In this document: positions 8,964 to 17,184 of the stretch, piece after piece | Position numbering within the stretch: position 1 is the stretch's first letter | How the letters are laid out: each line of letters opens with the position of its first letter | Assembly (NCBI RefSeq): GCF_018199995.1 | Contig: NZ_CP073579.1 | Coordinates: forward strand, 1,488,001 to 1,552,000 | Length of the DNA: 64,000 nt | Origin: Photobacterium sp. GJ3 | Lineage (GTDB): Bacteria; Pseudomonadota; Gammaproteobacteria; Enterobacterales; Vibrionaceae | Reading direction: 5' to 3' | Made by a program: the position numbers and the translations under genes | Notes under the pieces: model-generated | Database searches by the model: none | Seen by the model: only the letters and a program-made list of their open reading frames with translations | Told to the model about the DNA's origin: nothing

Positions 8964-8976
8964 TTGGTACTACCAA
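8964..8976. promoter_or_regulatory. distal GntR operator palindrome
   Basis: TTGGTA-C-TACCAA is a perfect 6+1+6 palindrome that differs from the proximal site by one base. The centres are 152 bp apart, roughly 14.5 helical turns, so the pair could support looping or mark two promoters. Confidence 0.65.
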
Positions 8977-8989
8977 AACACTCCCCTGC

Positions 8990-9555
8990 GACGGATGCAT
9001 TCCTGAATCCTGATTCATTGGATCCGACAGAGAACATTTGATCTGAATTTAATGAGCAAGGTGGGATAAATCGGATAGGTAAGACAACAGACCTGCGAAG
9101 CAGCAGTCACATGACCCAGCCCTGTCAGAACGTCGCTGTTCGCTGAATGTCCAGAATGATCGCGGCAAAAACCGTAGAAAAAATCGGAGTGAAGTCAAAC
9201 GAGGCTGCAAGGAAAATCCCGGCAAGTGATTCAACGGGGCAACTGGACCCTTTTTCATGAACACTTTGGCGCACCCATTGCAAGAATGCTTTGCGTTACG
9301 CCCATTCCGTATCCTGAACGGACCTGGCAGCATATGAGCGTTAGTTTTGGTCTCTGGCGCATGCAATCATACGTTGGGACAGACATGGCGCATACACTCT
9401 CAGTACCAGCTTCCCGAGGTCGTAGCTGATCTACCGACATTGTTGTCTCGTGGTATTTCAATTTTATCGCTGTGATTTGATAAAATGACGAAATGCACCA
9501 GTGTCACAGGTGAAAGAAACAACCGGCTAGAATGCAAACATGCGCGACAAAAAGA
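8990..9555. other. long non-coding stretch, content unknown
   Basis: About 570 bp without a recognisable gene. A minus-strand ORF of 105 codons (9049-9366) has a cysteine/arginine-rich translation without family features and is probably chance. I see no hairpin-plus-T-run, tRNA or clear repeat apart from the terminator at its far end. It may be the residue of an old insertion. Confidence 0.4.
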
Positions 9556-9574
9556 CCACCGGATTCGCCGGTGG
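9556..9574 (-). terminator. terminator of the flavin reductase gene
   Basis: A perfect 7-bp stem (CCACCGG / CCGGTGG, loop ATTCG) is followed on the minus strand by a T-rich tract (TCTTTTT). It lies just past the stop of the minus-strand reductase gene. Confidence 0.75.
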
Positions 9575-9586
9575 CCATGGTTACAA

Positions 9587-10108
9587 TTACAGATTGGCAA
9601 TTATCGTCTGTAATTTATCCAGCAGCTCAGGGTTATGTAACTCGCCTGCTTCAACATCAAAATTGTCGTAAAAACTCGGTACAGAAAGCGACCCTTTCAC
9701 ATCCGCAGCAAAGAATGGCGCAGAGCCTACCGCCGATCCCAATACACTTTGTGCGCCCCCCGGACCCGGCGAGGTGGCCAGGAAAACGAGCGCTTTGTTC
9801 TGATAGACCTTCTGATTGATACGAGAAGCCCAGTCAAAAACATTCTTATACGCTGCGGTATAAGAGCCGTTGTGTTCTGCAAATGAAACGAACACGGCAT
9901 CCGCTGCGGTGATTTTATTAAAAAATTGCTGAGCCGCCGCGGGAATGCCCGATTCGTTTTCAATATCTGAGCTGTAAATCGGCATTTCATAATCGTTTAA
10001 ATCCAGCACTTCAACGTCTGCGTTCGGCACTAACGAAGCGGCATGACTGACGAGCTGTTTGTTGATTGACTGACGGCTGCTGCTGGCAGCAAAGGCTAAT
10101 ACTTTCAT
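9587..10108 (-). CDS. NADPH-dependent FMN reductase-family protein
   Basis: From the ATG at 10108 the protein has 173 residues and a flavodoxin-like fold: MKVLAFAASSSRQSINKQLV holds the FMN-phosphate loop, EHNGSYTAAYKNVFDWASR the flavin ring loop, and LATSPGPGGAQSVLG a second flavin-contacting turn. This start is chosen because GGAGAAG lies directly upstream and because family members begin with this strand; an ATG 17 codons earlier adds an unrelated cysteine-containing stretch. Members reduce FMN, quinones or azo compounds with NAD(P)H in the cytoplasm. The gene is divergent from a LysR regulator gene, which probably controls it. Confidence 0.85.
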   Translation of the reverse strand: MKVLAFAASSSRQSINKQLVSHAASLVPNADVEVLDLNDYEMPIYSSDIENESGIPAAAQQFFNKITAADAVFVSFAEHNGSYTAAYKNVFDWASRINQKVYQNKALVFLATSPGPGGAQSVLGSAVGSAPFFAADVKGSLSVPSFYDNFDVEAGELHNPELLDKLQTIIANL

Positions 10109-10232
10109 CATCTTCTCCATAAGACACGGAACACGGAAACAGGCATTGCATTCTGACATTGAACTTTTTTGCCCGACTGGTTGGTAATCATCCTACATTG
10201 AGTTTTAATAAAGATTAATCAGGCAAAAGTGG

Positions 10233-11156
10233 ATGAACTATTTCCAAATGGCTATTAATCAATTATTCGATGGGTTGCCAATTTTTGTGCAGGTCGTCAA
10301 AAGTGCTGGCTTTAGTGCCGCTGCTGAGGCTTTAGGACACTCCAGCTCCCATATCAGTAAAGAAATCAGCAAACTTGAATCACGATTAGGCGTCAGGCTG
10401 CTCAACCGCACAACCCGCACGATTGCGTTAACCCCTGAAGGGGAAGCTTTTTACCGCCAGTGCATCCAGTTAGTTGCAGATGCGGAGAGTGCTGTCGAAC
10501 TGGTCACGCAAAACGATGCGCTGCCAAAAGGCGAGTTAAAAATCAGTTGTCCGATCGGTTTGGCACACAGCCACTTACAGGCTGTACTAACCGAATATCT
10601 GACGCTGTATCCCAATGTCACTTTAGATTTGGATCTTTCAGATAAACATATCGATTTAATTGCTGACGGGTACGATTTAGTGGTGCGGGCAACCCAATCA
10701 TTGAGTGAGTCCACTCTGATTTGCAGACAGATATTTTCGGCGCCGGCTTATGTCGTGGCGTCAAAAAGTTATATTGAAAAGCATGGCCGGCCACACCATC
10801 CGCGTGAACTCAGCCAGCATCACTGTATTTGTTACAGCAATCTCAAGCAACCAGAGCGCTGGGAGTTTACCGACCATGGAGGGAAAACGCTCAGCGTAAA
10901 CGTGCGGCAACGCATCAAATGCAATAACGGTGTGATGGAAATGGCCATGGTCCGGAATGGACTGGGCATTTGTCGCTTACCCTCATTTTATATGGATGAA
11001 GCTTTTGCAAATGATGAGCTGGAAGTGCTGTTTCCTGACTGGCCCTGTCCGGCGGTCAATATTTATGCGCTCTACCCCAGCCGGAAACATCTTTCACCGA
11101 AAGTACGTCGGTTTATTGATTTGCTGGCAGTACGCTTGTCTGTCGTCCCGGATTGA
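10233..11156 (+). CDS. LysR-family transcriptional regulator
   Basis: The 307-residue protein has a LysR helix-turn-helix near residues 16-70 (FVQVVKSAGFSAAAEALG, then LESRLGVRLLNRTTRTIALTPEG) and a periplasmic-binding-like effector domain in the remainder. The sequence resembles the large group of LysR proteins that control neighbouring reductases. It is divergent from the FMN-reductase gene with about 120 nt between the start codons, the usual arrangement for a LysR regulator and its target. An alternative start at residue 6 would also preserve the domain. Confidence 0.92.
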   Translation: MNYFQMAINQLFDGLPIFVQVVKSAGFSAAAEALGHSSSHISKEISKLESRLGVRLLNRTTRTIALTPEGEAFYRQCIQLVADAESAVELVTQNDALPKGELKISCPIGLAHSHLQAVLTEYLTLYPNVTLDLDLSDKHIDLIADGYDLVVRATQSLSESTLICRQIFSAPAYVVASKSYIEKHGRPHHPRELSQHHCICYSNLKQPERWEFTDHGGKTLSVNVRQRIKCNNGVMEMAMVRNGLGICRLPSFYMDEAFANDELEVLFPDWPCPAVNIYALYPSRKHLSPKVRRFIDLLAVRLSVVPD

Positions 11157-11192
11157 ATGACGGCCGGAACAGCCTGGTGAGACCAACACGGC

Positions 11193-11504
11193 TCACCAGA
11201 CTCCGAACCCGCGCAGACAAACCATCACCGAGCAAGTGTACTGTGATGATTCAAACCACTGCGAGCAAGCGCTCACCATCTTCACAACCGGAAAGGTCAT
11301 CACTGGCACGACCAGAGGAAACAAAGCAGACATCAGCGTTGCAAGCGCGCTGTCGGAGTAAATGCCTGAAGAACCTCCCAATAGATCGATGTGAGGAACA
11401 AGCGCAAGCACAAACAAAGTTACCGGCACAAAATACACCAGCAAATACAGCCTGAAACCGCTGCTCAGCACTTTCAGCCAGCCCCAAACGGTCCCCCGAG
11501 ACAA
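11193..11504 (-). CDS. hypothetical hydrophobic protein or gene remnant
   Basis: Reading from a TTG at 11504, the minus strand encodes about 103 residues with two or three hydrophobic segments (around residues 15-40 and 55-80). No family is recognised. The overlapping frame 11251-11538 is also open and hydrophobic at its start, so this may be a degraded membrane-protein gene next to the IS5-type element that begins at 11550. It could also be chance. Confidence 0.3.
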   Translation of the reverse strand: MSRGTVWGWLKVLSSGFRLYLLVYFVPVTLFVLALVPHIDLLGGSSGIYSDSALATLMSALFPLVVPVMTFPVVKMVSACSQWFESSQYTCSVMVCLRGFGVW

Positions 11505-11549
11505 AATACAGACACCGCAAATAAAAGAACATTTGCACTGGTTATCAAC

Positions 11550-12611
11550 GGCTTTGTTGACTAAATCAGCTTGAACTTTTCTTGCAGCCAGTGATCTGAT
11601 CTTATAACGCTCACTGACTGATCACTTCCATGGACAAAAGCACTTACCGAACAGAAAACTGGAAAGAGTACAACCAAGCACTGATTAACCGCGGCTCGCT
11701 GACATTCTGGATCGACGAAGAAGCAATAAGCAGTTGGTTATGCTCTGAACATCACGGTAACCGTGGACGCGGCTATCAGTATTCAGACACAGCGATCATG
11801 ACTGCGCTCATGGTGAAGCGACTATTCAATCTGTCACTTCGTGCTGTTCAAGGGTTCATGAACTCAGTGTTTTCTCTGATGAAAGTACCGCTAACATGCC
11901 CGAACTACAGCAGTATCAGCAAACGAGCGAAAACGGTCGATATCCCCATCAAAATGCCTGCTCGAGGTGAAATTCGTCATCTTGCCATTGACGCAACTGG
12001 CCTGAAGGTTTTCGGTGAAGGTGAAGGTGAATGGAAAATGAAAAAGCATGGCAAGGAGAAACGCCGTGTCTGGCGAAAACTCCATCTTGCAGTTGATGCG
12101 GATACCCATCAAGTCATTTGTGCAGAACTCTCGTTATCAACCGTCACTGATGGCGAAGTTATGCCAACGTTGCTCAACCAGACTTATCGTCAGATCAAAT
12201 CGATATCAGGTGATGGTGCGTATGATACCAGGCTGTGCTACCAAGCGATTCAAAGGAAAAAGGCACAGCCCCTTATCCCGCCCAGAGCTGGAGCAGCCTA
12301 CTGGGAGCACGGTCATCCCAGAAATGTTGCGGTTGCAAACCAGCGGATTCACGGTAGCAATGAACACTGGAAAAAGACCAGTGGTTACCATAGTCGCTCA
12401 ATCTCTGAAACAGCGATGTCGAGATATAAACGATTACTTGGCTCGGCGCTAAGCCTGCGAGATTACAACGCTCAAGTCGGCGAAGCATATGCGGCCGTCC
12501 GAGCGTTGAACAAATTAACAGGGCTGGGTATGCCCAAAAAAACATAAAGTTAGATAAATTATGATTTATTTGGGATAGATCTGTTTGTTATCCGATTTGA
12601 TCAACAAAGCC
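11550..12611 (+). mobile_element. IS5-family insertion sequence (IS903-like), complete
   Basis: The element is about 1,062 bp and carries one transposase gene. Its 18-bp terminal repeats read GGCTTTGTTGACTAAATC on the left and, inverted, GGCTTTGTTGATCAAATC on the right (two mismatches), which is the IS903-type end. The flanking 9-mers (GTTATCAAC left, ATGCCGTAC right) do not match, so there is no target-site duplication and the copy has probably been involved in a rearrangement. Confidence 0.9.
11630..12547 (+). CDS. IS5-family (IS903 group) transposase
   Basis: The 305-residue DDE transposase shows the family pattern: an N-terminal YSDTAIMTALMVKRLFNLSLRAVQGF segment, first Asp in LAIDATGLKVFGEGEW-type context near residue 122, second Asp in ISGDGAYDTRLCY near residue 190, and the C-terminal YHSRSISETAMSRYKRLLG holding the catalytic Glu. 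Length is normal for IS903-like enzymes, and no frameshift is seen. It starts about 80 nt inside the left end of the element. Confidence 0.95.
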   Translation: MDKSTYRTENWKEYNQALINRGSLTFWIDEEAISSWLCSEHHGNRGRGYQYSDTAIMTALMVKRLFNLSLRAVQGFMNSVFSLMKVPLTCPNYSSISKRAKTVDIPIKMPARGEIRHLAIDATGLKVFGEGEGEWKMKKHGKEKRRVWRKLHLAVDADTHQVICAELSLSTVTDGEVMPTLLNQTYRQIKSISGDGAYDTRLCYQAIQRKKAQPLIPPRAGAAYWEHGHPRNVAVANQRIHGSNEHWKKTSGYHSRSISETAMSRYKRLLGSALSLRDYNAQVGEAYAAVRALNKLTGLGMPKKT

Positions 12612-12759
12612 ATGCCGTACACCAGATTTGACCATAGCTCTCATAAACGCCTTTCAGGGTAATAAAATCTGCTAAGATCTCTGTTGCAAGAGATTAAAAA
12701 GGTGCGTTTAGTACACCACTCGCTTGAGTGATGCACTATAAGTGAAGCTTGCGGGTGGC
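12612..12759. other. flank between IS5-type element and immunity-like gene
   Basis: This stretch holds no gene. A small hairpin (CACTC GCTT GAGTG, 12717-12730) lies past the minus-strand membrane-protein stop and could weakly terminate the hcp transcript, though the T-run is poor. Confidence 0.35.
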
Positions 12760-13065
12760 TTAAATTTTTAGAGTAGGCTTTTGTCTTGGGAAGATTGTGC
12801 ACTGCAATATGATTGCAGGGATCGCTAGTAGTTGTGTAACAGGTGTGAATTGATAATCAATGAAGTCTAGTAAGAAAAATTTACCAGTGTCCATGATACT
12901 GTAATGCTGTGATACCAGCAGAAGGCCATTTGTCAAAACGAAGATATACAACCAGAAATTACTATGCATTCTTTCTGAAACAAATGATGCAAATTTTCTG
13001 GTTAGAAAGTAACAGGCCAAAGTGCCAATCAGATATAGCAATACTTCAATTATCAACTGAGTCAT
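12760..13065 (-). CDS. small membrane protein, candidate immunity protein
   Basis: The 101-residue protein has about three hydrophobic segments (residues 4-22, 38-55 and 70-90) and no recognised family. Its ATG lies inside the end of the frame-corrected DUF4225 gene, so the two would overlap by about 20 nt and be translationally coupled. A short membrane protein placed right after a type VI effector gene is the standard position for a cognate immunity protein, and a membrane location would fit protection against a pore-forming or periplasm-acting toxin. This role is inference from position only. Confidence 0.6.
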   Translation of the reverse strand: MTQLIIEVLLYLIGTLACYFLTRKFASFVSERMHSNFWLYIFVLTNGLLLVSQHYSIMDTGKFFLLDFIDYQFTPVTQLLAIPAIILQCTIFPRQKPTLKI

Positions 13066-13251
13066 ACATGCCTTTCATTGTGATGCCGTCTGCAGCAATT
13101 TCCGTAGTTAAAGCGCCAGAACCCATGGTTTTCATTCCTTTGGCGTAGTCATCGGCTAAAGCTCTGAATAGCTTAAACTGTTTGGCGCCTTCAACGATAT
13201 GATCCATAGATTTCAACTCATTAACGAGTCCATAAGCCGATAAAGCTAAGT
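13046..13251 (-). pseudogene. out-of-frame C-terminal part of the DUF4225 gene
   Basis: If one G is added to the six-G run (C6 at 13255-13260 on the plus strand), the frame continues past the stop at 13252 for about 68 more codons with protein-like sequence (VDLALSAYGLVNELKSMDH and onward) and stops at 13046-13048. This would give a protein of about 244 residues. The present break may be real or a homopolymer sequencing error. Confidence 0.65.
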
Positions 13252-13779
13252 CTACCCCCCATAAGCAAGATCCCCAGCAGTATCTCCATATCCAAGCAAA
13301 TTTGCTGCTTCTCTGTACCCATGTCTCAAAAATCCGACGGCATTTTCGGCTCCAAGGTTCAAGAGGTTATAACCATTTTCATAAACGTTATTAGCCCCAT
13401 GCGCTATGAGAGGAGCACCAATGAAGTAACACGCTGTCCCAAAGGTTTCAGCTGAGCCACCAACACATATTCCTACACCGCCATAAACTTGCATGAGGCC
13501 AGCTGCTAAGCCAACACCATATTTGAAGATACTGCCGCTTTGGTCAAGAAGGCTCTGAGCTTCCCGTTTGATTTGGTCAACTAAGGATTCTTTACTAATT
13601 TCACCGTTCTCATAACGGTTGATTAAGTATTGCCCAATCTGACTGTAATGCTGTTGGAAATGAAATTGAACAGAAGGATCTCTCAGGTGCTGTTGGCTGA
13701 GATGATGTGCTTGCGTTATCAATCCTGAAACAGCTAGGTTGATCTCAGCGTATTCATCCGAGTCATAGCATTGATTCAT
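13252..13779 (-). CDS. DUF4225-type protein, probable type VI secretion effector (frameshifted)
   Basis: The 175 readable residues comprise a polar helical N-terminal half (1-85) and a glycine-rich hydrophobic segment near 90-135 (FKYGVGLAAGLMQVYGGVGIC, FIGAPLIAHGANNVYEN). This combination is what I associate with DUF4225 proteins found next to hcp and vgrG genes. The start codon is 15 nt after the hcp stop, so it would be co-transcribed with hcp and exported as Hcp cargo. The last in-frame codons run into a six-G tract and a stop; adding one G restores a longer protein. The toxic activity is unknown; the hydrophobic hairpin suggests membrane action. Confidence 0.7.
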   Translation of the reverse strand: MNQCYDSDEYAEINLAVSGLITQAHHLSQQHLRDPSVQFHFQQHYSQIGQYLINRYENGEISKESLVDQIKREAQSLLDQSGSIFKYGVGLAAGLMQVYGGVGICVGGSAETFGTACYFIGAPLIAHGANNVYENGYNLLNLGAENAVGFLRHGYREAANLLGYGDTAGDLAYGG

Positions 13780-13794
13780 AAACAGTAACCTTAA

Positions 13795-14280
13795 TTATAA
13801 ACTGCTGATTACATCAACCCAGGTGTCAAAACCATTTGTATTTGCAGTTACATGTTTCCAGGTGATTTCATTGTATTTGATTGTTACGACTTCCTGCATC
13901 TCGCTACTGTTAAGGTCAATCGTATGTGGCATATTTACGGATGTGTTGACAATCAAAGCTCCTGTCAGAGTAACGGTATAGAACAATTCAATACCGCCTT
14001 TAGGGTTGGGTCTGAAGAATGAAAGCTCACACTCCAGTTTTTCACCATTGATACAGGCTTGAGCAAGTAACGGAGATGACTTATCTACTCGCTTGACAAT
14101 TTGAATCGGGTGGTGGATACCGCGATTATTGTAACCAACAGAATGTGAGTAAGATAAAACCGTGATTTCGTCTTCGTGGTTATCTTGGAATTTGTTACCC
14201 ATGGAGTTCTGAGTGTTACATCCCTGAGAAATGTTTCCTTGCTTCTCACCAGTGATAGAAATAAAAGCTGTGCTAGCCAT
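13795..14280 (-). CDS. hcp: Hcp-family type VI secretion tube protein
   Basis: The 161-residue protein is full length for Hcp (PF05638). Family landmarks include the start MASTAFISITGEKQGNIS, DEITVLSYSHSVGY, IHHPIQIVKRVDKSSPLLAQA and YNEITWKHVTANTNGFDTW. Hcp forms hexameric rings that stack into the tube of the type VI apparatus and carry small effectors in the lumen. No structural T6SS genes are near, so this is an orphan auxiliary cluster relying on a main apparatus elsewhere. It is the first gene of an hcp-effector-immunity unit lying between two insertion sequences. Confidence 0.93.
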   Translation of the reverse strand: MASTAFISITGEKQGNISQGCNTQNSMGNKFQDNHEDEITVLSYSHSVGYNNRGIHHPIQIVKRVDKSSPLLAQACINGEKLECELSFFRPNPKGGIELFYTVTLTGALIVNTSVNMPHTIDLNSSEMQEVVTIKYNEITWKHVTANTNGFDTWVDVISSL

Positions 14281-14479
14281 GTGTTTACCTCAAGAAAAAA
14301 GAACGCTGTATTGTGGCATAGCGCTGGACATTATGGTTACTGTCAAATTGACACTTTATCTATGCATTTTAACTAATCAGCTGATTTTGTGATGCTTACT
14401 CCGAAAATTCACAAGGTTGAATACTGTTGTTATATGGCGCTGATCCATTTGTGTGTTGGTATATATCCTTTAAGTAAAT

Positions 14480-15688
14480 CAGGGCCGGAGCATACTTTGT
14501 TAACTCGATTTTACAGTGCCAAATAACAAGGTTGAGCGGTAATTATCACAGTAACTTGCTCGGATCAACTTACCTTTCATACTGTCTTTTACAGATGTCT
14601 CTTGTTTCGCTATATTTAGTGAGACTCGGCGGAACATCGCTAAGTTCTCAGCAGCTTTTTTCTCACGAACACGGCAAATATCTTCTTTATAAACAACATC
14701 TAAGATCCAGTGAAGACTATTCTCTATTGCCCAGTGCTCACGAACACATTTACCTGCCAGCTCTGGGTTAATATCCAGCGAGCTCAGATAATACTTCGTA
14801 TCAATAACGTTATTTTGATCTCGTTCAACGGCAACTAATGTCTTTACTGACGGCCATTTTTCACTGAGTTCATCAGAAAAATCAGCTTTCACCTGAAAAA
14901 CGGTTCGAGTCTCTATCCGACCATGAGCCTTTTCAGATGTTGTGCTTTGAGCAAGGATATCTTGATTTTCAAATGCCTGTGCAAATTGCTCTTTGACAGT
15001 ATGGTTTAGTAATTTTTGATTAGCCTTTACTTGGACGACATAATCTGCGCCTCGACTTGTAAGTAACTGTAATGTATCGCGTTGACAGTGTAAGGCATCA
15101 AGAGTAATCACTGCGTCGGTAATATTCAGAACATTCAAGACTTCACGCACAGCAGCAATTTCACAACCTTTGCCTTCAGTCATTTCTTGATAAAGGAATA
15201 GTCCATTATCAACATCATAGGCAGCTACAGAGTGCAATGCATCATCTGGGTTTTTATGGTAAGAGCCTCTCAATGCCTTACCATCTAAGGCAATCAAAGG
15301 TTGCTGTTTATGCTCCCTCATTTGATTCACCCAGCTCAGCAAAGCAAGCATAAGGCTTTGACAATCAACACTTTCAACAATACGAGCAATCGTATGTCTG
15401 CGGGGAATTCCATGCTTGAATGCACGATACTGACGCAGCCAATCAAGCTTTAAATCTCCAAATATTTCAATGTCTTGCCATCCTTCAGCACCTGTTGATA
15501 TAGCGGATAAAATAAGAAACATGACATCAACAAGGTTATGGCGTTGGTTAATATGAGAACGATTTTCTTCCACGAGGGTTAAGTGATCAAATAGGGACAT
15601 GACAGGTCGAGATAATACTAAACTTATATAATCAGATCGCGCAAACTCGTAAAAGTTCAGTCAATTAACAAAGTGCGATCCTGCCCTG
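14480..15688 (-). mobile_element. ISAs1-family insertion sequence, copy A
   Basis: The ends are imperfect inverted repeats starting CAGGGCCGGAGC on the left and, inverted, CAGGGCAGGATC on the right, each followed a few bases on by CTTTGTTAA. The 1,209-bp element carries one minus-strand transposase. The flanking 10-mers do not match, so no target duplication is visible. Its right end abuts the truncated 3' side of a polymorphic-toxin fragment, which suggests that its arrival or a deletion next to it removed the toxin end. Confidence 0.85.
14500..15600 (-). CDS. ISAs1-family transposase (copy A)
   Basis: The 366-residue enzyme is an ISAs1-type DDE transposase. Landmarks are LILSAISTGAEGWQDIEIFG, GIPRRHTIARIVESVD, IALDGKALRGSY (first Asp near residue 120), ITLDALHCQRDT (second Asp), QVKANQK, and the C-terminal VREHWAIENSLHWILDVVYK holding the catalytic Glu. 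It is intact and full length. It shares the architecture but little nucleotide identity with copy B, so the two are separate insertions and not a duplication. Confidence 0.95.
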   Translation of the reverse strand: MSLFDHLTLVEENRSHINQRHNLVDVMFLILSAISTGAEGWQDIEIFGDLKLDWLRQYRAFKHGIPRRHTIARIVESVDCQSLMLALLSWVNQMREHKQQPLIALDGKALRGSYHKNPDDALHSVAAYDVDNGLFLYQEMTEGKGCEIAAVREVLNVLNITDAVITLDALHCQRDTLQLLTSRGADYVVQVKANQKLLNHTVKEQFAQAFENQDILAQSTTSEKAHGRIETRTVFQVKADFSDELSEKWPSVKTLVAVERDQNNVIDTKYYLSSLDINPELAGKCVREHWAIENSLHWILDVVYKEDICRVREKKAAENLAMFRRVSLNIAKQETSVKDSMKGKLIRASYCDNYRSTLLFGTVKSS

Positions 15689-15933
15689 TACTGAGTATTA
15701 GGTAACGGATTATTCAATGCCTCGTATTCCGGTGTACCTTTAACAGCTCGTGATGAATCAATCTTAACAACAGGTATATCACCGAGCATCCTACCATCAA
15801 TGTCCCCAACGGCAGGGTATTCCAGCCGCCAAGCTCGCCATGACCGGCATTGCTGTAGTTGAAGCTCAGATAATCTTCTGTGGCTTCTCCCATCACTTCG
15901 GTATACTGCTCGCGGTTCTGGTCGTAAGTCTCA
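15689..15933 (-). pseudogene. polymorphic-toxin C-terminal fragment, distal part
   Basis: The minus strand here continues the peptide seen on the other side of ISAs1 copy B. After GETYDQNREQYTEVMGEATE and a further stretch ending in GHGELGGW, the frame shifts, and the next frame reads EYPAVGDIDGRMLGDIP, then VVKIDSSRAVKGTPEYEALN and NPLPNTQY before running into the end of ISAs1 copy A. The PNTxY region resembles the start of the DNA/RNA non-specific endonuclease domain often found at the tips of polymorphic toxins; this identification is tentative. The gene is dead: it lacks a start, is frameshifted, split by one IS and truncated by another. Confidence 0.6.
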
Positions 15934-15943
15934 CCGTCACCCT

Positions 15944-17184
15944 CAGGGCAAGATCACGAACGTTTTTTGAACAAAATAGATCAGTTTGACGATCAAGGCT
16001 GGCTGTGATCATATACTCCCCTTTTTACGGGAGTTCCTGATGCATATCGATGCTTTTTCTCAATTCTTTTCAGTGATTCAAGACCCACGGCAGTCAGCAA
16101 AAATATCGTACCCACTGTTCGACATTTTGTTTCTGACCGTATGCGCCACCATTGCCGGTATGGAGGGCTGGGAAGATATCGAAGACTTTGGCGAAGCTCA
16201 CCTCAATTGGCTACAGGACAAAGGACTTTTTCGCCAGGGCATCCCTGTCCATGACACGATTGCCAGGGTTGTTTCTTCCATTGAGCCTGACCAGTTTCAA
16301 GACTGCTTTTTAAAATGGATGCAGGCAGCCAACGTCCATTCGAATGGCGAGCTTATTGCTATTGACGGCAAGGTGTTACGCAGCTCCTATAACCGAGAAG
16401 ATCGGCAATCAACGCTCCACATGGTCAGTGCTTTTGCGACAGCCAACGGCGTTGTCATGGGACAAGTTAAAACCCAAGATAAGTCCAATGAAATCACCGC
16501 CATCCCTGAGCTGCTCAAGCTGTTAGATATCAAAGGTTGTCTTGTCTCTATCGATGCGATGGGCTGTCAAACCGATATCGCCAAGCAGATAGTTGAGCAA
16601 GGTGGCGATTACCTATTAGCAGTCAAAGGCAACCAAAAAAGCCTGGCTAAAGCAGTACAAAAAGCGTTGGCGCCATTGCTCGAAAAAAGCCCAGCGTGTG
16701 ACATCGAGCGCGGACATGGGCGTATTGAAGCGCGCGAATACCACGTCATGCCAGCGCAGGAGTTGAAGACAGATTTCCCTGATTGGAAAGGGCTTCAAAG
16801 CGTCGGTGTTGCTATTGGCTATCGTATTGACTCAGCAGGGAAAGAATCGCTGGAGTACCGCTACTACATTAGCTCTGCGGTGCTCACCCCCGAAGGTTTT
16901 GCCGATGCAGTCCGAGGTCACTGGGAAATCGAAAATCGGTTGCACTGGGTGCTTGATGTCACGATGAAGGAAGATGCTTGCCAAATCTATCGTGGCAATG
17001 CCGCCGAACTCCTGGCTGGTGTGCGTCACATGGCGCTTAACATGCTTCGATTAGAAACAAGCAAAAAGGCGAGTATCAGGCGCAAGCAAAAAATAGCTGC
17101 CATGAATATAGCCTATTTGGAGCAAGTAATATTGGCGGGAATCCAAGGTTTGGATAAAAACTGAGCATACGTGCTCTCGCCCTG
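15944..17184 (+). mobile_element. ISAs1-family insertion sequence, copy B, with 10-bp target duplication
   Basis: The 1,241-bp element has imperfect inverted ends (CAGGGCAAGATCACG left; CAGGGCGAGAGCACG inverted right) and one plus-strand transposase. The 10-mer CCGTCACCCT is present directly at both sides (15934-15943 and 17185-17194), a perfect target-site duplication. Removing the element and one repeat rejoins a polymorphic-toxin fragment on the minus strand in frame, which confirms the insertion point. Confidence 0.95.
16040..17164 (+). CDS. ISAs1-family transposase (copy B)
   Basis: From the ATG at 16040 the protein has 374 residues; an upstream in-frame ATG at 15986 would add 18 residues unlike the family, which normally begins near the FFSVIQDPRQSAK segment. 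Landmarks are GMEGWEDIEDFGEAH, GIPVHDTIARVVSSIE, LIAIDGKVLRSSYN (first Asp), VSIDAMGCQTDIA (second Asp), LLAVKGNQK and VRGHWEIENRLHWVLDVTMKE (Glu). It is of the H-repeat-associated/ISAs1 type and appears intact, so the element could be active. Confidence 0.95.
   Translation: MHIDAFSQFFSVIQDPRQSAKISYPLFDILFLTVCATIAGMEGWEDIEDFGEAHLNWLQDKGLFRQGIPVHDTIARVVSSIEPDQFQDCFLKWMQAANVHSNGELIAIDGKVLRSSYNREDRQSTLHMVSAFATANGVVMGQVKTQDKSNEITAIPELLKLLDIKGCLVSIDAMGCQTDIAKQIVEQGGDYLLAVKGNQKSLAKAVQKALAPLLEKSPACDIERGHGRIEAREYHVMPAQELKTDFPDWKGLQSVGVAIGYRIDSAGKESLEYRYYISSAVLTPEGFADAVRGHWEIENRLHWVLDVTMKEDACQIYRGNAAELLAGVRHMALNMLRLETSKKASIRRKQKIAAMNIAYLEQVILAGIQGLDKN

Noticed and set aside
9049..9366. A 105-codon minus-strand ORF upstream of the flavin reductase gene
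   Set aside because: The translation has an unnatural composition (rich in Arg, Cys, Phe) and no family motif; no start signal is visible.
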